From contig OY757917.1 in the NCBI GenBank assembly GCA_963585895.1, positions 104,133,346 through 104,197,345 on the forward strand: a stretch of 64,000 nucleotides of DNA. The letters are read 5' to 3'. Position 1 is the stretch's first letter; the number at the start of each line of letters is the position of its first letter. Both the position numbers and the translations under genes were made by a program. This DNA comes from Sepioteuthis lessoniana. Taxonomy: Eukaryota > Mollusca > Cephalopoda > Myopsida > Loliginidae. This document shows positions 31,891 to 42,639 of the stretch, piece by piece. The notes under the pieces were generated by a model. It searched no databases. It worked only from the letters and a program-made list of their open reading frames with translations, and was not told the DNA's origin.

Positions 31891-32439
31891 TAAATCATAT
31901 CAACGTATGTTGGCTTTTTTTATCACTTTGAGCTTTTTGACCATTGTCTATATTTTCATTGTTATATTTACTACATTTGGGCTGAAATTCTATGCGGGCT
32001 ACCGAGTTCGACATTAAAATCCTCAAGAAAGCCGAAGGATGCATCAGCTGAAACGTTGTAAGTGCAACAAGGAAGATAAAGACAATAGTCCGAATACTTT
32101 AAGTGATAAATTGTTAAGGTTCATCACAGAAATTTAGACAAATAATATGTTGACTAATTTAATGCCGAAGTCAGTATTTTAAAAGTAGTTTAAAAGTTTT
32201 AATTCACTATTCTTATTCAATGATAATAATCCTTTGTAAACAACTTTACCTTAAGAACATTCTTCTTTATACAAATAGCCAGTTATATAGTTTCAAGAAT
32301 TACTTGATACAAGATATACTGCCAGCAATTATATTATTTTAAGTAGCTATTTTCAATCCTTTTTTTTTACCTGGGAAATTGGAATTATTAAATTGGGAAA
32401 GTAAGGAATTATGAAATTGAAAAAAAGATATTGAGAAGA
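31891..32439. other. no gene; short 'GAAACGTTG' motif
   Basis: At 32029-32055 'catcagctgaaacgttgtaag' resembles the distal half of a hammerhead-type core, but the proximal CTGATGA is not intact. The rest is AT-rich with minisatellite-like phrases. Confidence 0.3.
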
Positions 32440-32650
32440 AAAACTAGTCCGTGAACACTCACGAATACAAGCTAAAGATATTGCAGAAGACATGACCTGG
32501 ACATGGCTATTTAGGGGAAAACTAAAAACTGAGATGAACCATTATTAATGGTGACCCAACATAACACGAAAAGAACTAATTATGAAAAAAGAATATATAA
32601 GAATCGAGGGAGTAGCTGTAAAAGAGAGCAAACGGAAGATAGGTAGATAG

Positions 32651-32699
<49 letters not shown>

Positions 32700-33240
32700 T
32701 GAAAACCATATAATATGCGAATTCTGCAAACTGACCTTGAGTACAAGAGCAGCTAATTGGGAATTGTGCAAGTGTTTCAAAATTGACAATCCAGACAAAT
32801 GGTATATGTCCACGGTAGAATCTCTCCGAGGACATAAATCACATGGAACTATCTGGAATTGTAAGGTAATTACGGATAACCCAATTTAGGTCAGAACAAC
32901 TGACCTATGTCTAATGAACAAGGAGAAACAAACTCGTGAATTTGTTGACAATGCCGTTTTAGCAATAATAGAATTAAAATAAATAAAAACTAAAAAAAAA
33001 AAAAAAAAAAAAAAGGTAAATACGTGGATGTTGCGAGAAAACTGGAACATTCGTGGAACATAATGATACTCATGATAGTTTAAAGCCGTAGAACATTCTT
33101 GAAAAACTTGGGAAAAAGACTTGGGAAGCTGGCGATCCAGCCAGGGAATTGTGACCGTCTAGACGAGAGCCTTACGAAAACTGTTTGAATACGCAGAAAA
33201 GTCCAGAAGGACTGACGTAACTTTGAGTTGTTTAGATTTC
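32440..33240 (+). pseudogene. L-AAT, old copy containing a (GA)n tract
   Basis: Segments in order: 'gcagctaattgggaattgtgc' (WELCK), 'attgacaatccagacaaatggtatatg' (DNPDKWYM), 'tcagaacaactgacc', 'tttgttgacaatgccg' (FVDNAV), an A run at 32993-33014, 'gcgagaaaactggaacattcgtgga' and 'gagccttacgaaaac'. A (GA)n of about 45 bp sits at 32654-32699 near its 5' side. Heavily mutated. Confidence 0.6.
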
Positions 33241-33341
33241 ATTAAAGAGGACCAGTTTCTATTAGACTTAAAACACATGAAATTGACGGTGATATCAGTT
33301 GTAGTTGTTGCACTAGAACCAGTCCTCCACCACTACTTTGC

Positions 33342-33905
33342 CCACTCGGCTAGGGCTGTAAAATACACCGACTGTCCCTCTGCAGAGGGGTTAGATCCCC
33401 CAATAAGTGTCCTGTAAATGACGCTAAACACTCTGATGGTGAGGTTCCAGTGATGTTGGGGCTTTGGAGAATGGGGAACACCCCTTCATTGTCATTGCTT
33501 GAATTGCTTGACTAAATTGAATAGCTTGAAATAGAAATGTTTTTGACAATTAAAACGTACTTACATTTGAACTGCGTGCTTATGCTAAGCTGAATTCTTT
33601 GAAATGGAACTGTTTTTTGACATTGAAACTGTAATTACACTAAAATGAATTGTTTAATATAAAACTGTTTTGACATTTAACCGTGTGTAAAGAAAATCTG
33701 TTCTTATACTAAACCGAATTTGCTGAATTAGAACTGCTTGACTAAACTGAATAGCGGGAAATAGAAATGTTTTTACCAATTAAACTGTCCTTACATTTAA
33801 ACAGCGTACTAATGCTAAACTGAATTGTTTGAAATAGAACTATTTTCATAAAAATGGATTTGACGTTAGATAACCTACAAAGGTTGATATGCCAGAAAAC
33901 CCAAA
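33342..33905 (-). repeat. module D composite: D, minisatellite, SINE-B-like tail
   Basis: 33342-33500 is antisense module D ('ctcggctagggctgtaaaat', 'ccctctgcagaggggtt', 'aacactctgatggtgagg'). 33505-33850 repeats 'taaactgaattg(t)ttgaaatagaactgttttgac' four or five times. 33852-33905 is 'ttagataacctacaaagg' plus 'ttgatatgcc', the SINE-B tail in sense. The same three parts recur inverted at 54885-55395 and 35183-35510. Confidence 0.65.
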
Positions 33906-34079
33906 CAACCAAGCCAAACCATCAAGCATTACTGAAATTAGTTTGGATAACCGGAGGTCTGAGGAGTATTGCCCTCATTAAAACTCCAGAGAAAAGGCCT
34001 GAAGATATTGCAAAGATTACAATTCTAACATTCACGAGAAAAAATCGTTTTTAAAGAAAACAATAAATTCCTTAAGACT
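33906..34079. other. short unassigned stretch
   Basis: AT-rich, ends in the (TCA)n of the next LINE. Confidence 0.3.
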
Positions 34080-34566
34080 ATCATCATCATCATCATGTCA
34101 CGTTATCAGCACGGATGTCCCTGACCCTTTCTTGCCACCCCTTCCTCTCGTCCATTGCTTCCGGCAGGTCCTCAGGGCTACATCCCGCACCGACACAAAG
34201 CTGCTATATGGAGGTTCGAGCTGGTCGTCCTGCCTTTGCTCGTCCATGGGAAGGGGTCTACTGGAGTACATGACTTATGAGCTCGTCCCTACTTCTCCAG
34301 CAGTGTCCCACATGTCTGGATTGTCTAATTTTGATAGTTTTCGTGATGGCAGGTCGGTGGCCGTACATCTGCTGCTTTGTGGGGTATTGCCTCCAGGACT
34401 TGTTCAATATTGCTCGCAGCATCCTTGTGTAGTTGTCCTCAAGCTTTCTCTCCTAACGTTTAGTTAGCGTCAATGTTATGCATTCGTATAGCAGTATCGA
34501 CACGACTGCTGCTTGGAAGAAACTGCGCTTCACCTGACCGATAAAATGAAGCGCAGTTTCTTTTAA
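34080..34566 (-). mobile_element. L-RTE 3' copy with an inverted 5' end
   Basis: Tail (TCA)n at 34081-34096, then ~430 bp of antisense C-terminal coding sequence with a frame shift. At about 34517 the antisense reading 'gaaactgcgcttca' stops and 'cctgaccgataaaatgaagc' begins, which is sense strand of the same region, giving a fold-back (gaaactgcgcttca / tgaagcgcagtttc) with a ~14-nt loop. This is the structure expected from twin priming. Confidence 0.8.
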
Positions 34567-34689
34567 GAAGTGGTCTTTTAAGATTTTACTGTGAAGGTAA
34601 TAGAAGCAAAATACTCAATGGAGGAATGCAGCTAAAATAATGAAATAGGATGAAAAAAAAAACAACAATAAAAAAAAACAAGGAAAAGC

Positions 34690-35165
34690 AAAACTCCTTC
34701 AAACCCAAAATACACTCAGAGGTAACACTTCTGATATAGATAAATACAAAACTCATCAGTGGTTGAAGAGAGTCGGGCTTAAAGCAAACACTGATGTATT
34801 TATAATGGCAGCAAAAGACCAAAGCCTATACACCAGGAATTACCAGGTAATCTTAAAAAAAAAAAACTGCAGATCCATCACAAGTATCTGCTTGTTTAAT
34901 CCTGACACCGAAGAAATACTAAAATCGGTATGTTAAGATTGGGTAGTATATTTATCGGAGGTTTTGTGAATATCATTGTATATTACATGGTTTAATATGT
35001 TATGAAAATCACCCTGAACCAATCATGGAAGGCCATCAAGTGAGTTCTCTTTGAGGTTTTTCATACTGACAGCTAATAGATCAGACACAACGTTTAAAAA
35101 CCACAAGAAAAAAAAAACTCTTTCATTATATGACAGAGCCATCAAGTAAGATATTTCTGTTTTTG
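34690..35165 (+). pseudogene. second LINE-tail family, 5' part
   Basis: Reads NTSDIDKYKTHQWLKRVGL, then FIMAAKDQSLYTRNYQ, a poly-A frameshift at 34857, ADP and CNPDTEEI-like sequence, then in shifted frames YENHPEPIMEGHQV and a DRAIK-like end. Similar in layout to L-AAT (C-terminal LINE region after the reverse transcriptase) but different in sequence. It is interrupted by module D and resumes at 35517. Confidence 0.55.
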
Positions 35166-35182
35166 TGTCGGTAGTTTGGTTT

Positions 35183-35510
35183 GATGGCTCATCAAACATT
35201 GTAGGTTATTTGATGCCAAATGCATTTTAATACATATAAACAGTTCTATTTCAAACAATTCAGTTTACCATTACACAGTTTAGTTCTATTTCACCCATAG
35301 ATAGGACCCTATCAGATGCTCCTACTTTGGACCAGAGTTGACCTGGGAGTGATAGCAATGGAAGGGTACTCCGCATTCTCCAAAGCATTACTGGAGCCTA
35401 ACCATCAGATTGTTTAATGTCATATACAGGAGACTCGTAGCGGGGAATCTCACCCCTCTGCAGTCGGTGTATTCTACAGCCCCAGCCAACTGGGCTTTAT
35501 AGATCTGTTT
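35183..35510 (+). repeat. module D composite inserted in a LINE tail
   Basis: Antisense SINE-B tail ('catcaaacattgtaggttatttgatgcc'), a short 'cagttctatttcaaacaattcag' minisatellite, then module D from 35282 ('acccatagataggacc', 'tgacctgggagtgatagcaatgg', 'ctctgcagtcggtgtattc'). Flanked by the two halves of one LINE tail. Confidence 0.65.
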
Positions 35511-35516
35511 AAGTAT

Positions 35517-35740
35517 ATGAAAAAGTAAGTAAATATAAAGTTGAAAGTATGTGACAATAAAAAACTACTGATATACCTATGATAGTTGGAACCTTAGATA
35601 TGATAAAAAAAAGTCATCGACAATCATATTAACAAGATCCCTGGTTGTCCTTTTTTACAATATATAAAAAAAGATGTTGATTTGATCATCTATTCAAGAG
35701 AGTGTTACCAATGTAATGAAAATATAAAGAATGTCTATGT
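35517..35740 (+). pseudogene. second LINE-tail family, 3' part
   Basis: Continues the copy at 34690: 'aaaagtaagtaaatataaagttgaaag' (KVSKYKVE), 'cctatgatagttggaaccttagatatg' (PMIVGTLDM), then IKK and an IPGCPSL-like stretch with frameshifts. The order is what would follow DRAIK in an uninterrupted copy. Confidence 0.5.
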
Positions 35741-35829
35741 TAAGTCACACTTAACGAGAGAATTTTTGCAAAAAGAATTCCTATATTCAATAATTTTCTT
35801 TACCCATTAGGGGCTTGTAATAAACAGAA

Positions 35830-36175
35830 AACAAAAGATAACTTGTCATTTGGTGGATCTTACCGTTCTAATGGAACAGAAAAGGGAAGAATGCGAAAAG
35901 ATATACAAATACTTAGATCTTGCCAGAGAGCTAAAAATGCTGTGGACCCTAATGACAGTGATACTGATTATTGTTGATATTCTTCGAATTGTCTTTAAAA
36001 GTTAAAAGAAATTTCTGGTGGAGTTGGTAATCAGAGAAAAATCGAGACCATACAATATTATGATCGGCTAGAATACTCAAAGAATTCCTGGACTTATGAG
36101 GAAACTGCCACTCAGACTCCAGTGAAAGACCACCAGTTGATAAGAAAAAGATTTAGGGACCAACGTATTTTAAGA
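35830..36175 (+). pseudogene. L-AAT 3' fragment
   Basis: 'gcgaaaagatatacaaatacttag' with 'gccagagagctaaaaatgctgtgg' (ARELKMLW), 'tcggctagaatactcaaagaattcctgg', and the stereotyped end 'actccagtgaaagaccacc'. Decayed, no AAT tail left. Confidence 0.6.
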
Positions 36176-36537
36176 AAAAAAAAGTTGAAACAATCTTTTT
36201 GTAATTATAAAATCCTAAAATATACGCCATTTTCTTCTCGTTTGACTTGCAAAAGACATTAATCATTCATCATTCTTTAATCTTTTGGCTTTTTACTTTG
36301 AAAAATGTTGTAAGAGTCAAACAAGAACAATTTATTTAATCAGTATTAACGAGAAAGACACTGGCTCGGCGAATCCTATTTTCAACACAAATGATATTAT
36401 TTAAATCAGAAATTCAGTGACATTCTGTTTTAATGTTGCCTCTGAATATAATAATGTTGATATAATTGCTATTTACTATTATTATAGATGACTTTTCTTT
36501 CCATTTTTTGTAGAAAAATCAGTTAGATGTTTTTTTC
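36176..36537. other. no recognisable feature
   Basis: AT-rich. Confidence 0.35.
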
Positions 36538-36790
36538 TTGCAGTATTAGCTAGAATTCAATTTTTAAAGTTTTTTTGAGCACTTTTAGCAAAAATTCAGT
36601 TTTTGGCGGGCAGTGCTAGCCAGAATTTATTTTGTTTTTTGTTTATTTGGAGCAGTGCAAGCCAGAATTCATTTTTCATAATTTGTTTCTCATAACTTGT
36701 TTTCGTTTTTTCTTTTTGTAGCTATTTTTTTTTTTTTTTGCGGTGTTTAATAGAATTCATTTTTATGTTGCAGTGCTAGCTGAAACTCTA
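36538..36790. repeat. irregular minisatellite
   Basis: 'gcagtgctagccagaattcatttt' recurs about five times with variable T-rich spacers (clear at 36540, 36620, 36652, 36770). A T run sits at 36726-36740. Confidence 0.55.
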
Positions 36791-36896
36791 GTTGCTGAAT
36801 TGAAATTGAAAATTGGGTTTTAATTGCTTAATAACAACCTATTTAAGATATGGGGTTGGTAGGAAATTATGCCTCGGATGAAATGAAAAGGTCATC

Positions 36897-36928
<32 letters not shown>

Positions 36929-36974
36929 AGAAGAAGAAGAAGAAGAAGAAGAAGAAGAAGAAGAAGAAGAAGAA
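36897..36974. repeat. (CAG)n(AAG)n trinucleotide repeat
   Basis: About nine CAG/CAG-like units (36897-36923) pass directly into about sixteen AAG/AGA units. The antisense frame gives poly-Ser and poly-Ala; there is no sign of a real protein around it. Confidence 0.95.
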
Positions 36975-37399
36975 GGACCTATACGAATAAGACGAAGAAA
37001 TTTCTTGAATATGATCTGAATTTGTCTGGGAAAATGCAAAGAAAACAATTACACATAGACTTCAGAATAAGAGTATTATACAAACATATCGTAATAAAAA
37101 TCAATTTAGTAATGATCATATTAATTTCTGGCCCTTAGCCATCACTTTTTTTCTTGGTTTTCACTACACAACAACAGAACAGTTACCAGCAGTGTACTGC
37201 AAAAAGACTTCAGAACACGAAGATAACGGTAATACCAAACATAGTTGAGCCCGTGGAACAGTTGTGTTGAGAACAAGCTTTTCTTTTCAACGCCGAAGTG
37301 AGATAGAGGAACTCGTTAAGGGGCTGTTTATCTGATTCCTCAGAATAATCTTCACTTAGAATGCCTTTCCATTGAGAAGAGTTACAGGTTCAGGGAATA
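36975..37399. other. possible L-AAT trace
   Basis: 37205-37260 'cttcagaacacgaagataacggtaatacc' loosely follows the NMKVTVIP-like segment of L-AAT. Too short to assert. Confidence 0.25.
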
Positions 37400-37560
37400 G
37401 ATTTCAATACGATTGTGGGCAAAAAACTGTTTAGAAACAACAAAACAATAAATATATATGAAGTACAAGAAACGCGATTCCCCAACATCTTGGTTATAAA
37501 ATAAACCAAGACGTGTTGACATGCCGTTAAAATCAATCAAACAATCAATCAAACTTAATT
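37400..37560. repeat. dispersed tail-type repeat
   Basis: 'gaaacgcgattccccaacatcttgg', 'aataaaccaagacgtgttgacatgccg' and (AATC)n parallel 61800-61900 ('gacgcgattccttaacatc', 'ataaccctgtacgtgttgag'). At 61538 the same tail follows module D. Confidence 0.5.
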
Positions 37561-37739
37561 TTCTTGGCCCGCTTTCCGTGTGTACGACCGTCACGTTACT
37601 CCACAACTTATTAAAACTAAAATTCTAATTATTATCATAATTTTTTCTTCTTTGTTTTTTCTTTATTTGTTTAGCATTTCATTGAGTTGTTTTTTTTCTA
37701 AAACTTGATTTGATTTTTACGAACGTTGAAGATTTTCTA

Positions 37740-38345
37740 AATACTGCGGTGAGTCAGATGCTTTGCACTATTTTGGTTGGAGCTCGCTTCCAATGCGTAT
37801 ATCAGGTGACCAAAGTAGCTCAAGTGATGGTTGATACGCACCGTGGTTAGTATTGTGATAGTTGGTGCGCTGACACTTTGTGCATTGTTTTACTTCGTGT
37901 GTTATTTGAAAGCTGCACATATGAGCGTACGACATTGTCTAAACCGAGAATCTATGCTTTAGAAGTTCAAAATGTCTGATAACAGTAAGGCAGCAACCAG
38001 AAACATTTATTGTGCGGCGAAAGGTGAAGGAGTAATTGATCACAGGACAGTAAACAAAAGGATCCAGAAAATCCACACAGGTTGCAAGAAGCTCGACGAT
38101 CAAGAAAGGTCAGGTCGGCTTAAAACACTGAATTCCAAAGCTATGCTTCAAGTTATAGAGGTAAATCCGATGAGTAATATCCCGAGATTATCAGGCGAGG
38201 TTGGAAAGTGTAGTTCGTCACATCACGACATTGAAAAAAGTATCTAGATCTGCTGAATTAATCCTCATGTTACTAAAATATTGAAAAAGATTTGACTCAA
38301 CCAAGTATTTCTGATATTTTTAAGATCTACAAATACGTTCTTGGT
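37740..38345 (+). pseudogene. mariner 5' part with N-terminal transposase
   Basis: The 5' repeat-like start 'cggtgagtcagatgctttgcactattttgg' (from 37747) is shared with the antisense copy at 54446-54630. The open frame at 37972-38247 reads AATRNIYCAAKGEGVIDHRT, then LDDQERSGRLKTLNSKAML and IPRLSGEVG, matching the paired helix-turn-helix region of mariner/SETMAR-type transposases. A stop at 38245 precedes CRINPHVTKI-like sequence. The catalytic part is absent. Confidence 0.65.
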
Positions 38346-38954
38346 TGAATAAAGAATCGATCTTAACTCTTAAAATCGTTTCCTTCTGGAATCTTTTATG
38401 AAAGACGCTGAAAACGACGAGACACGTCTCCTGCCAGTTGGCTTTTAGTCAATATGAGAACAAATGTCGGTTGAACGAACAGCAGCGAACATAAGGAAGG
38501 CCGTCTTGTAGCCGAAATGTTTATGAGTTCGACATGATTAATAAGATTTGACCCCTTCATAACGTCTTGACCGCCTTTTATTTCTTTTGTCTCTCGGTTT
38601 TAAAACTAATTGATCAGTGATCACCTTTTAGAACCTTTCTAGTTGATCTTCTATGACACAGACAATTCTACGCACGCATCAAGCTTCGATCACGTATACA
38701 TTAAAACATAGAAGAATGGAAATGTGAAAAAGGCACTAATCAGTTTTGAAATGTTTGGGACTGGTCTAAAGGGTATTACAAACAAAAAAGATTAGAATCT
38801 AACAAACCTGATGATCAATTAAAAATTGAGACAAGATTAATAAATTCATTTTGATTATGATAAAAGTGATGGCAAATTGGGTATACAAATTGATACTTGA
38901 TGTACTTGTACCATAGCGATGATATGGCTATATGAAATGGACTTAATGTTCATA

Positions 38955-38987
<33 letters not shown>

Positions 38988-39029
38988 ACATAGTACATAG
39001 GAATCTCGAAAAACGAAAAACACCTAACG
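38346..39029. other. no gene; hammerhead-like fold, (CA)(TA) microsatellite
   Basis: At 38492-38526 'aacat' and 'atgtt' pair around an 'aggc...gcc' stem followed by 'gaa', a decayed hammerhead-like layout with the first core element altered. (CA)n(TA)n at 38958-38987. The remainder is AT-rich. Confidence 0.35.
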
Positions 39030-39375
39030 ACTTCTTAGTTCAGGTACGAAACTTTTTATTACCTTTTAGTATAAAGGTTCTTCGACATAAGGAGAGAGAT
39101 ACACATTCTTTCTATTCTGGCTTTTTCATCTGCCCCCCCATCTCGTGCGGCGCCCGTCGCGCGCAAATTCGTCTCGCCTCTGCGAGCCCCGAAAGTCGAC
39201 CCTTCTTGTCCGGTGTCTAGTTCTCAACTCAACTAACTTTCTTCAAAATTCCCCAAATCCTCCGCGCGCTTCCGGTGCGTGACATCATCCGCACTCTGTA
39301 GCCCCCGTTTCCCATCTGGGCTATTGTGACATCTCCGCGTGCGTCCGTGAACACATGTGTTAATGTTGCACCTAA
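39030..39375 (-). mobile_element. LTR-like dispersed repeat, copy 2 (GC-rich)
   Basis: Parallel to 17527-17921: 'gttcaggtacgaaact', 'ggttcttcgacataaggagagagat', 'gtgacatcatccgcactctgtagccc', 'catctgggctattgtgac'. Its middle (39130-39215) is unusually GC-rich ('ggcgcccgtcgcgcgc'). The minus strand has an AATAAA-like signal near 39058. Boundaries uncertain. Confidence 0.45.
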
Positions 39376-39754
39376 GTAACCCATGTGGTGAGCCGAAATG
39401 TTCTCAGCCTAACTAAATCCAAAGGCATAAAACGGAATCCTCGGCCATTATATTACATACTGCGAAAATCATTTGATATTGGTTATTTAGTAAACAGTTC
39501 TGAGTCTGTAGCACAGGCTTCAGGTGTTTACAATACCTGCTATTATGATGTAATTATCCAAGTGCTCAGGTGGCTCAGAAGCGCTTGAATTCAGTGAATA
39601 ATCAGAACTCTTGGTTATTTGAGCGAAAACGCAATGAGCATGAACGATAACGCAACAGCAGCAACAAAAATAACAACGTCCACAACAACAACAATATCAA
39701 TAACAACAACAACAACAGCAGCAATAATAATTATAATAATACTATAGCGATGAA
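39376..39754. other. no gene; imperfect (CAA)n/(CAG)n
   Basis: 39655-39745 is a CAA/CAG/AAT-rich imperfect repeat. The 67-codon frame at 39385-39588 has no motif I know. Confidence 0.4.
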
Positions 39755-40175
39755 GCGCTTCATCACATGATAAACAACTGCTCAAAAGTTGCACAAATGA
39801 ACTACCAGTCTTCGCACGACTGAATGAAGAAGGAAATCCACTGGGAATTGTGCATGTGATTCAAATTAGACCGTAGTAAGAAATAAATCAAAAGAAAGCG
39901 AAAAAATAAACAAATACTTGAACTTTGACATAGAACTAAAAAAAGCGGTGGAAAATAATGGCGATACCAATAATAGTAGGTGCACTTGGAACGTCCTCAA
40001 AGGCTAGAGAAAAAGACAAAGAAACTGGATATCAAGGTAAGAGTCGAGACAACAGCATTGTTAAGATCGGCTAGAATACTGAGAAGAGTCCTGGAGACCT
40101 GAAGAGACATGCTGTTACTCGTATTACGATAAAATAGCACCTGCTAACGATGGTGTGAAAAATTGCAAACAGTAA

Positions 40176-40206
<31 letters not shown>
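39755..40206 (+). pseudogene. L-AAT 3' fragment with (AAT)n tail
   Basis: 'atccactgggaattgtgcatgtg' (HWELCM), 'caaatacttgaactttgac', 'gaaaataatggcgataccaataatag' and 'agaagagtcctggagacctgaagagac', then 'atggtgtgaaaaattgc' and (AAT)n at 40174-40206. Frameshifted. Confidence 0.7.
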
Positions 40207-40209
<3 letters not shown>

Positions 40210-40560
40210 GCAACATCTCACTCGATAAAATGTGGAAAGGACTAAGAAAGCGAGACCTAAAGAGAGAAAATAAATCTCTTCAAATAGTAGCACAAAACAA
40301 TGTCATAAGAACCATCCACATTAAAGCAAGAATAGATAAGACGCAACAAAACAGTAAATGTAGATTATGTGGTGATAGAAACAAAATGATCAATCACATG
40401 AAACGCAATTGCGGCAAATTCGCAGAGAAAAAGTATAAAACTACATGAGACTGGGTGGGTAAGGTGACCCACTTGGCATTGTGCAAGAAATTGAAATTTG
40501 ATCATACGAATAAATGGCATGAGAATAACTGAACACAGTGGTATGTAATGCCCAAAATAC
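40207..40560 (+). pseudogene. L-AAT fragment beginning at the previous copy's (AAT)n
   Basis: Open for 72 codons (40230-40448): MWKGLRKRDLKRENKSLQ, VIRTIHIKARIDKTQQNSK, then a CRLC...H...C knuckle (C-x2-C-x8-H-x4-C) probably binding nucleic acid. After a stop: 'tgggtgggtaaggtgacccacttggc' and 'tttgatcatacgaataaatgg' (FDHTNKW). Starts 24 bp after the AAT run of the upstream copy. Confidence 0.7.
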
Positions 40561-41460
40561 TTACTCCCATCAAAATTTATTCCTAACGGTTGAACAAGAA
40601 TGACCACGTGTGACCCTTTGCAGCATCTCTGGCGCTTTCAGAGTTTAAGGGAGAAGTGGGCCTTGACAGTAATGAACTAGGATCCGCCCTCACCATGTCT
40701 GTTGACAACTACTTCTAATCTCTGTGCATTCAATCATTAAAAATAATCTGAATTGACAAGGAGCTATCCAAGAAGTTCAACTTAAAGTCAAGTTAACTGA
40801 AAAGTCACTTAAATTCAACTGAAAAACAAAACCCACAAATTTGACTAAAAGGCAACTTAACAGAAAACTCAACCAAAATTAAACGAAAGCTTAAAAAAAC
40901 AACTAAAATTTCAAATCACAACTCAAATTCAAATAACTTTGTTTTCTGGACACTCTCCCTCGGATAGGTTGCCGCAAATTAAAACAAATTTGCAACTCTT
41001 TATCCTTTCTTCTTTTATTTATAGGATGTAAAACTTGTTTTCTAAAACTTTGTCGTCTGTATTATATCTTTGAATCAGTATCCGAACTAGAAAACTGTAA
41101 AACCTACAGCCTGAAATAACCTACGAAAGCCCTCCCACCACCACTAAAATATTATCCCTTCATATTGCAAATTTGATATTATTATTTTGATATATTTTGA
41201 TATCATTATTTTTTTTTAACTCCAGCTGGATATTGTTAATACAATTGGAAATTTTCCAGATTAAACACTATTTTTTTTTTATTGATATCGAGGATGTGGC
41301 TGACAAGAAACTTGGACTTGAAATTTTTTGAAAATTGAAGATCAGTGAGTTGCATTAAAAGTTGTAATGGGACTTGAGCAGAGTCAGCATCAACAGGCCG
41401 AGAGAAAATTTTGAATATTGGGTTTAGGGCTGCACGGATGGATCTGGTGGACTGTATATG
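40561..41460. other. no recognisable element
   Basis: Module D-like words at 40607-40720 ('gcagcatctctggcg'). 40770-40930 is a run of 'caacttaaa/ttcaactgaaa' phrases. Mostly AT-rich. Confidence 0.35.
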
Positions 41461-41758
41461 GGAGGTGCCCGTGGTGTAATGGTTATCGTCGTTGGAAATA
41501 GACACGGCGGCAGGAATTCAATTCCTGGACGAGGCTGATTGCATATCACATAGCACGAATACCCTTGGGAAATGTTTGAATCAAATTATTCTCCCTCCAG
41601 CTATAGGTAAATAATAGTAGGGCAGACTAGGTTCTTCAGCCTTGGTGAGGCAACTAGTCTGGGAGAAGGAAAACTCTGAATTCAAACTTGTTAAACTTCG
41701 CTTAAAAATTGACCTTGTGTCATATCCTGCCCGAGCGGAAGGGTTGGTAAATAGGGTA
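41461..41758 (+). repeat. SINE-A
   Basis: 'ggaggtgcccgtggtgtaatgg' head split over the A box, B box 'ggaattcaattcctgg', mid 'gggcagactaggttcttcag', tail 'gaccttgtgtcatatcctgcc'. Very similar to the copy at 3729. Confidence 0.8.
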
Positions 41759-41930
41759 AATAGGGTATATGGGACACTAACTTCGGATTGAGGGTTCCTG
41801 CATCATCAAATCGATCTAAAAGTGACCTTGTTAATAACCGGATAACGGTTGAAAACGAAAGATATTTATTTACAAGCGCAATTTGGCACAAAACCTCTGT
41901 TGTCGGGCATTGTGTAATTCAGAACAGAGT

Positions 41931-42216
41931 CGAGGTACTTGTGGTGAAATCGTTATCATCGTAGGAAAGCGATACGGTGAACCGGGTTCAAATCCCAGAT
42001 GAGGCTGCTTGGATTTCTCATTGTGCTAATACCCTCGGGAAAGATATGAATACAATTATTCTCCCTTCAGCTATGAATTGATAGTAGGACAGACTTGACC
42101 CTTTAACCTTGGTATGACAACCAGTTCAAGAGAAGTAAGACTACATTCAGACTTGCAGAACTCCGCTTAAAAACTGACCTTGTGTCACATCCTGCTAGTG
42201 AAGGATTGGGTAAATA
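41931..42216 (+). repeat. SINE-A, diverged
   Basis: A box 'gtggtgaaatcgttatcatcg', B box 'ccgggttcaaatcccag', tail 'gaccttgtgtcacatcctgc'. Same strand as the copy 470 bp upstream. Its B box is closer to a true tRNA than in the other copies. Confidence 0.75.
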
Positions 42217-42514
42217 TATGCGTTAGAGTAGGGTTTAGAAATAAATTAAGGGGCACATTGGGATCTTCTTGAAAACAACCCAATTCACACTGAACTTTAT
42301 AAATGAATTTATAAGATGTTTTTTATTGGAGGTTATCTAAGAATAATTGAACTTTTGTATTACGATGTTGATATTAAACGAAATGCAACTAGCTACATTT
42401 TAGGAAATTATTTTCATGACACAACATAAAAGTTGACTTAGCAAATGAAAAAATTGAGTGATTTACTGCTTCGAGTGTCATGTTAACAACTAGCGGTATA
42501 TTTACTATTTTTTG
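42217..42514. other. no recognisable feature
   Basis: AT-rich. Confidence 0.35.
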
Positions 42515-42639
42515 CAAGTGTGGTTATTAGGGTTAATAATAATAATAATAATACCCATACATTGCTACGATGTGAAAACTCCAAGAGAGAAAAGAAAGCT
42601 CGTCTAATTGCAGCACAAAACAACGCTCTTAGAACCAAT
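42515..42639 (+). pseudogene. L-AAT fragment, part before the LTR insertion
   Basis: After (AAT)n at 42534-42553 the frame reads THTLLRCENSKREK, ARLIAAQNNALRTN, then stops at the LTR edge. The continuation is at 43261. Confidence 0.65.

Noticed and set aside
36839-37048. Poly-Ser/poly-Ala protein
   Set aside because: Antisense reading of the CAG/AAG microsatellite.
39385-39588. 67-codon open frame as a gene
   Set aside because: No motif, no splice context, next to simple repeats.
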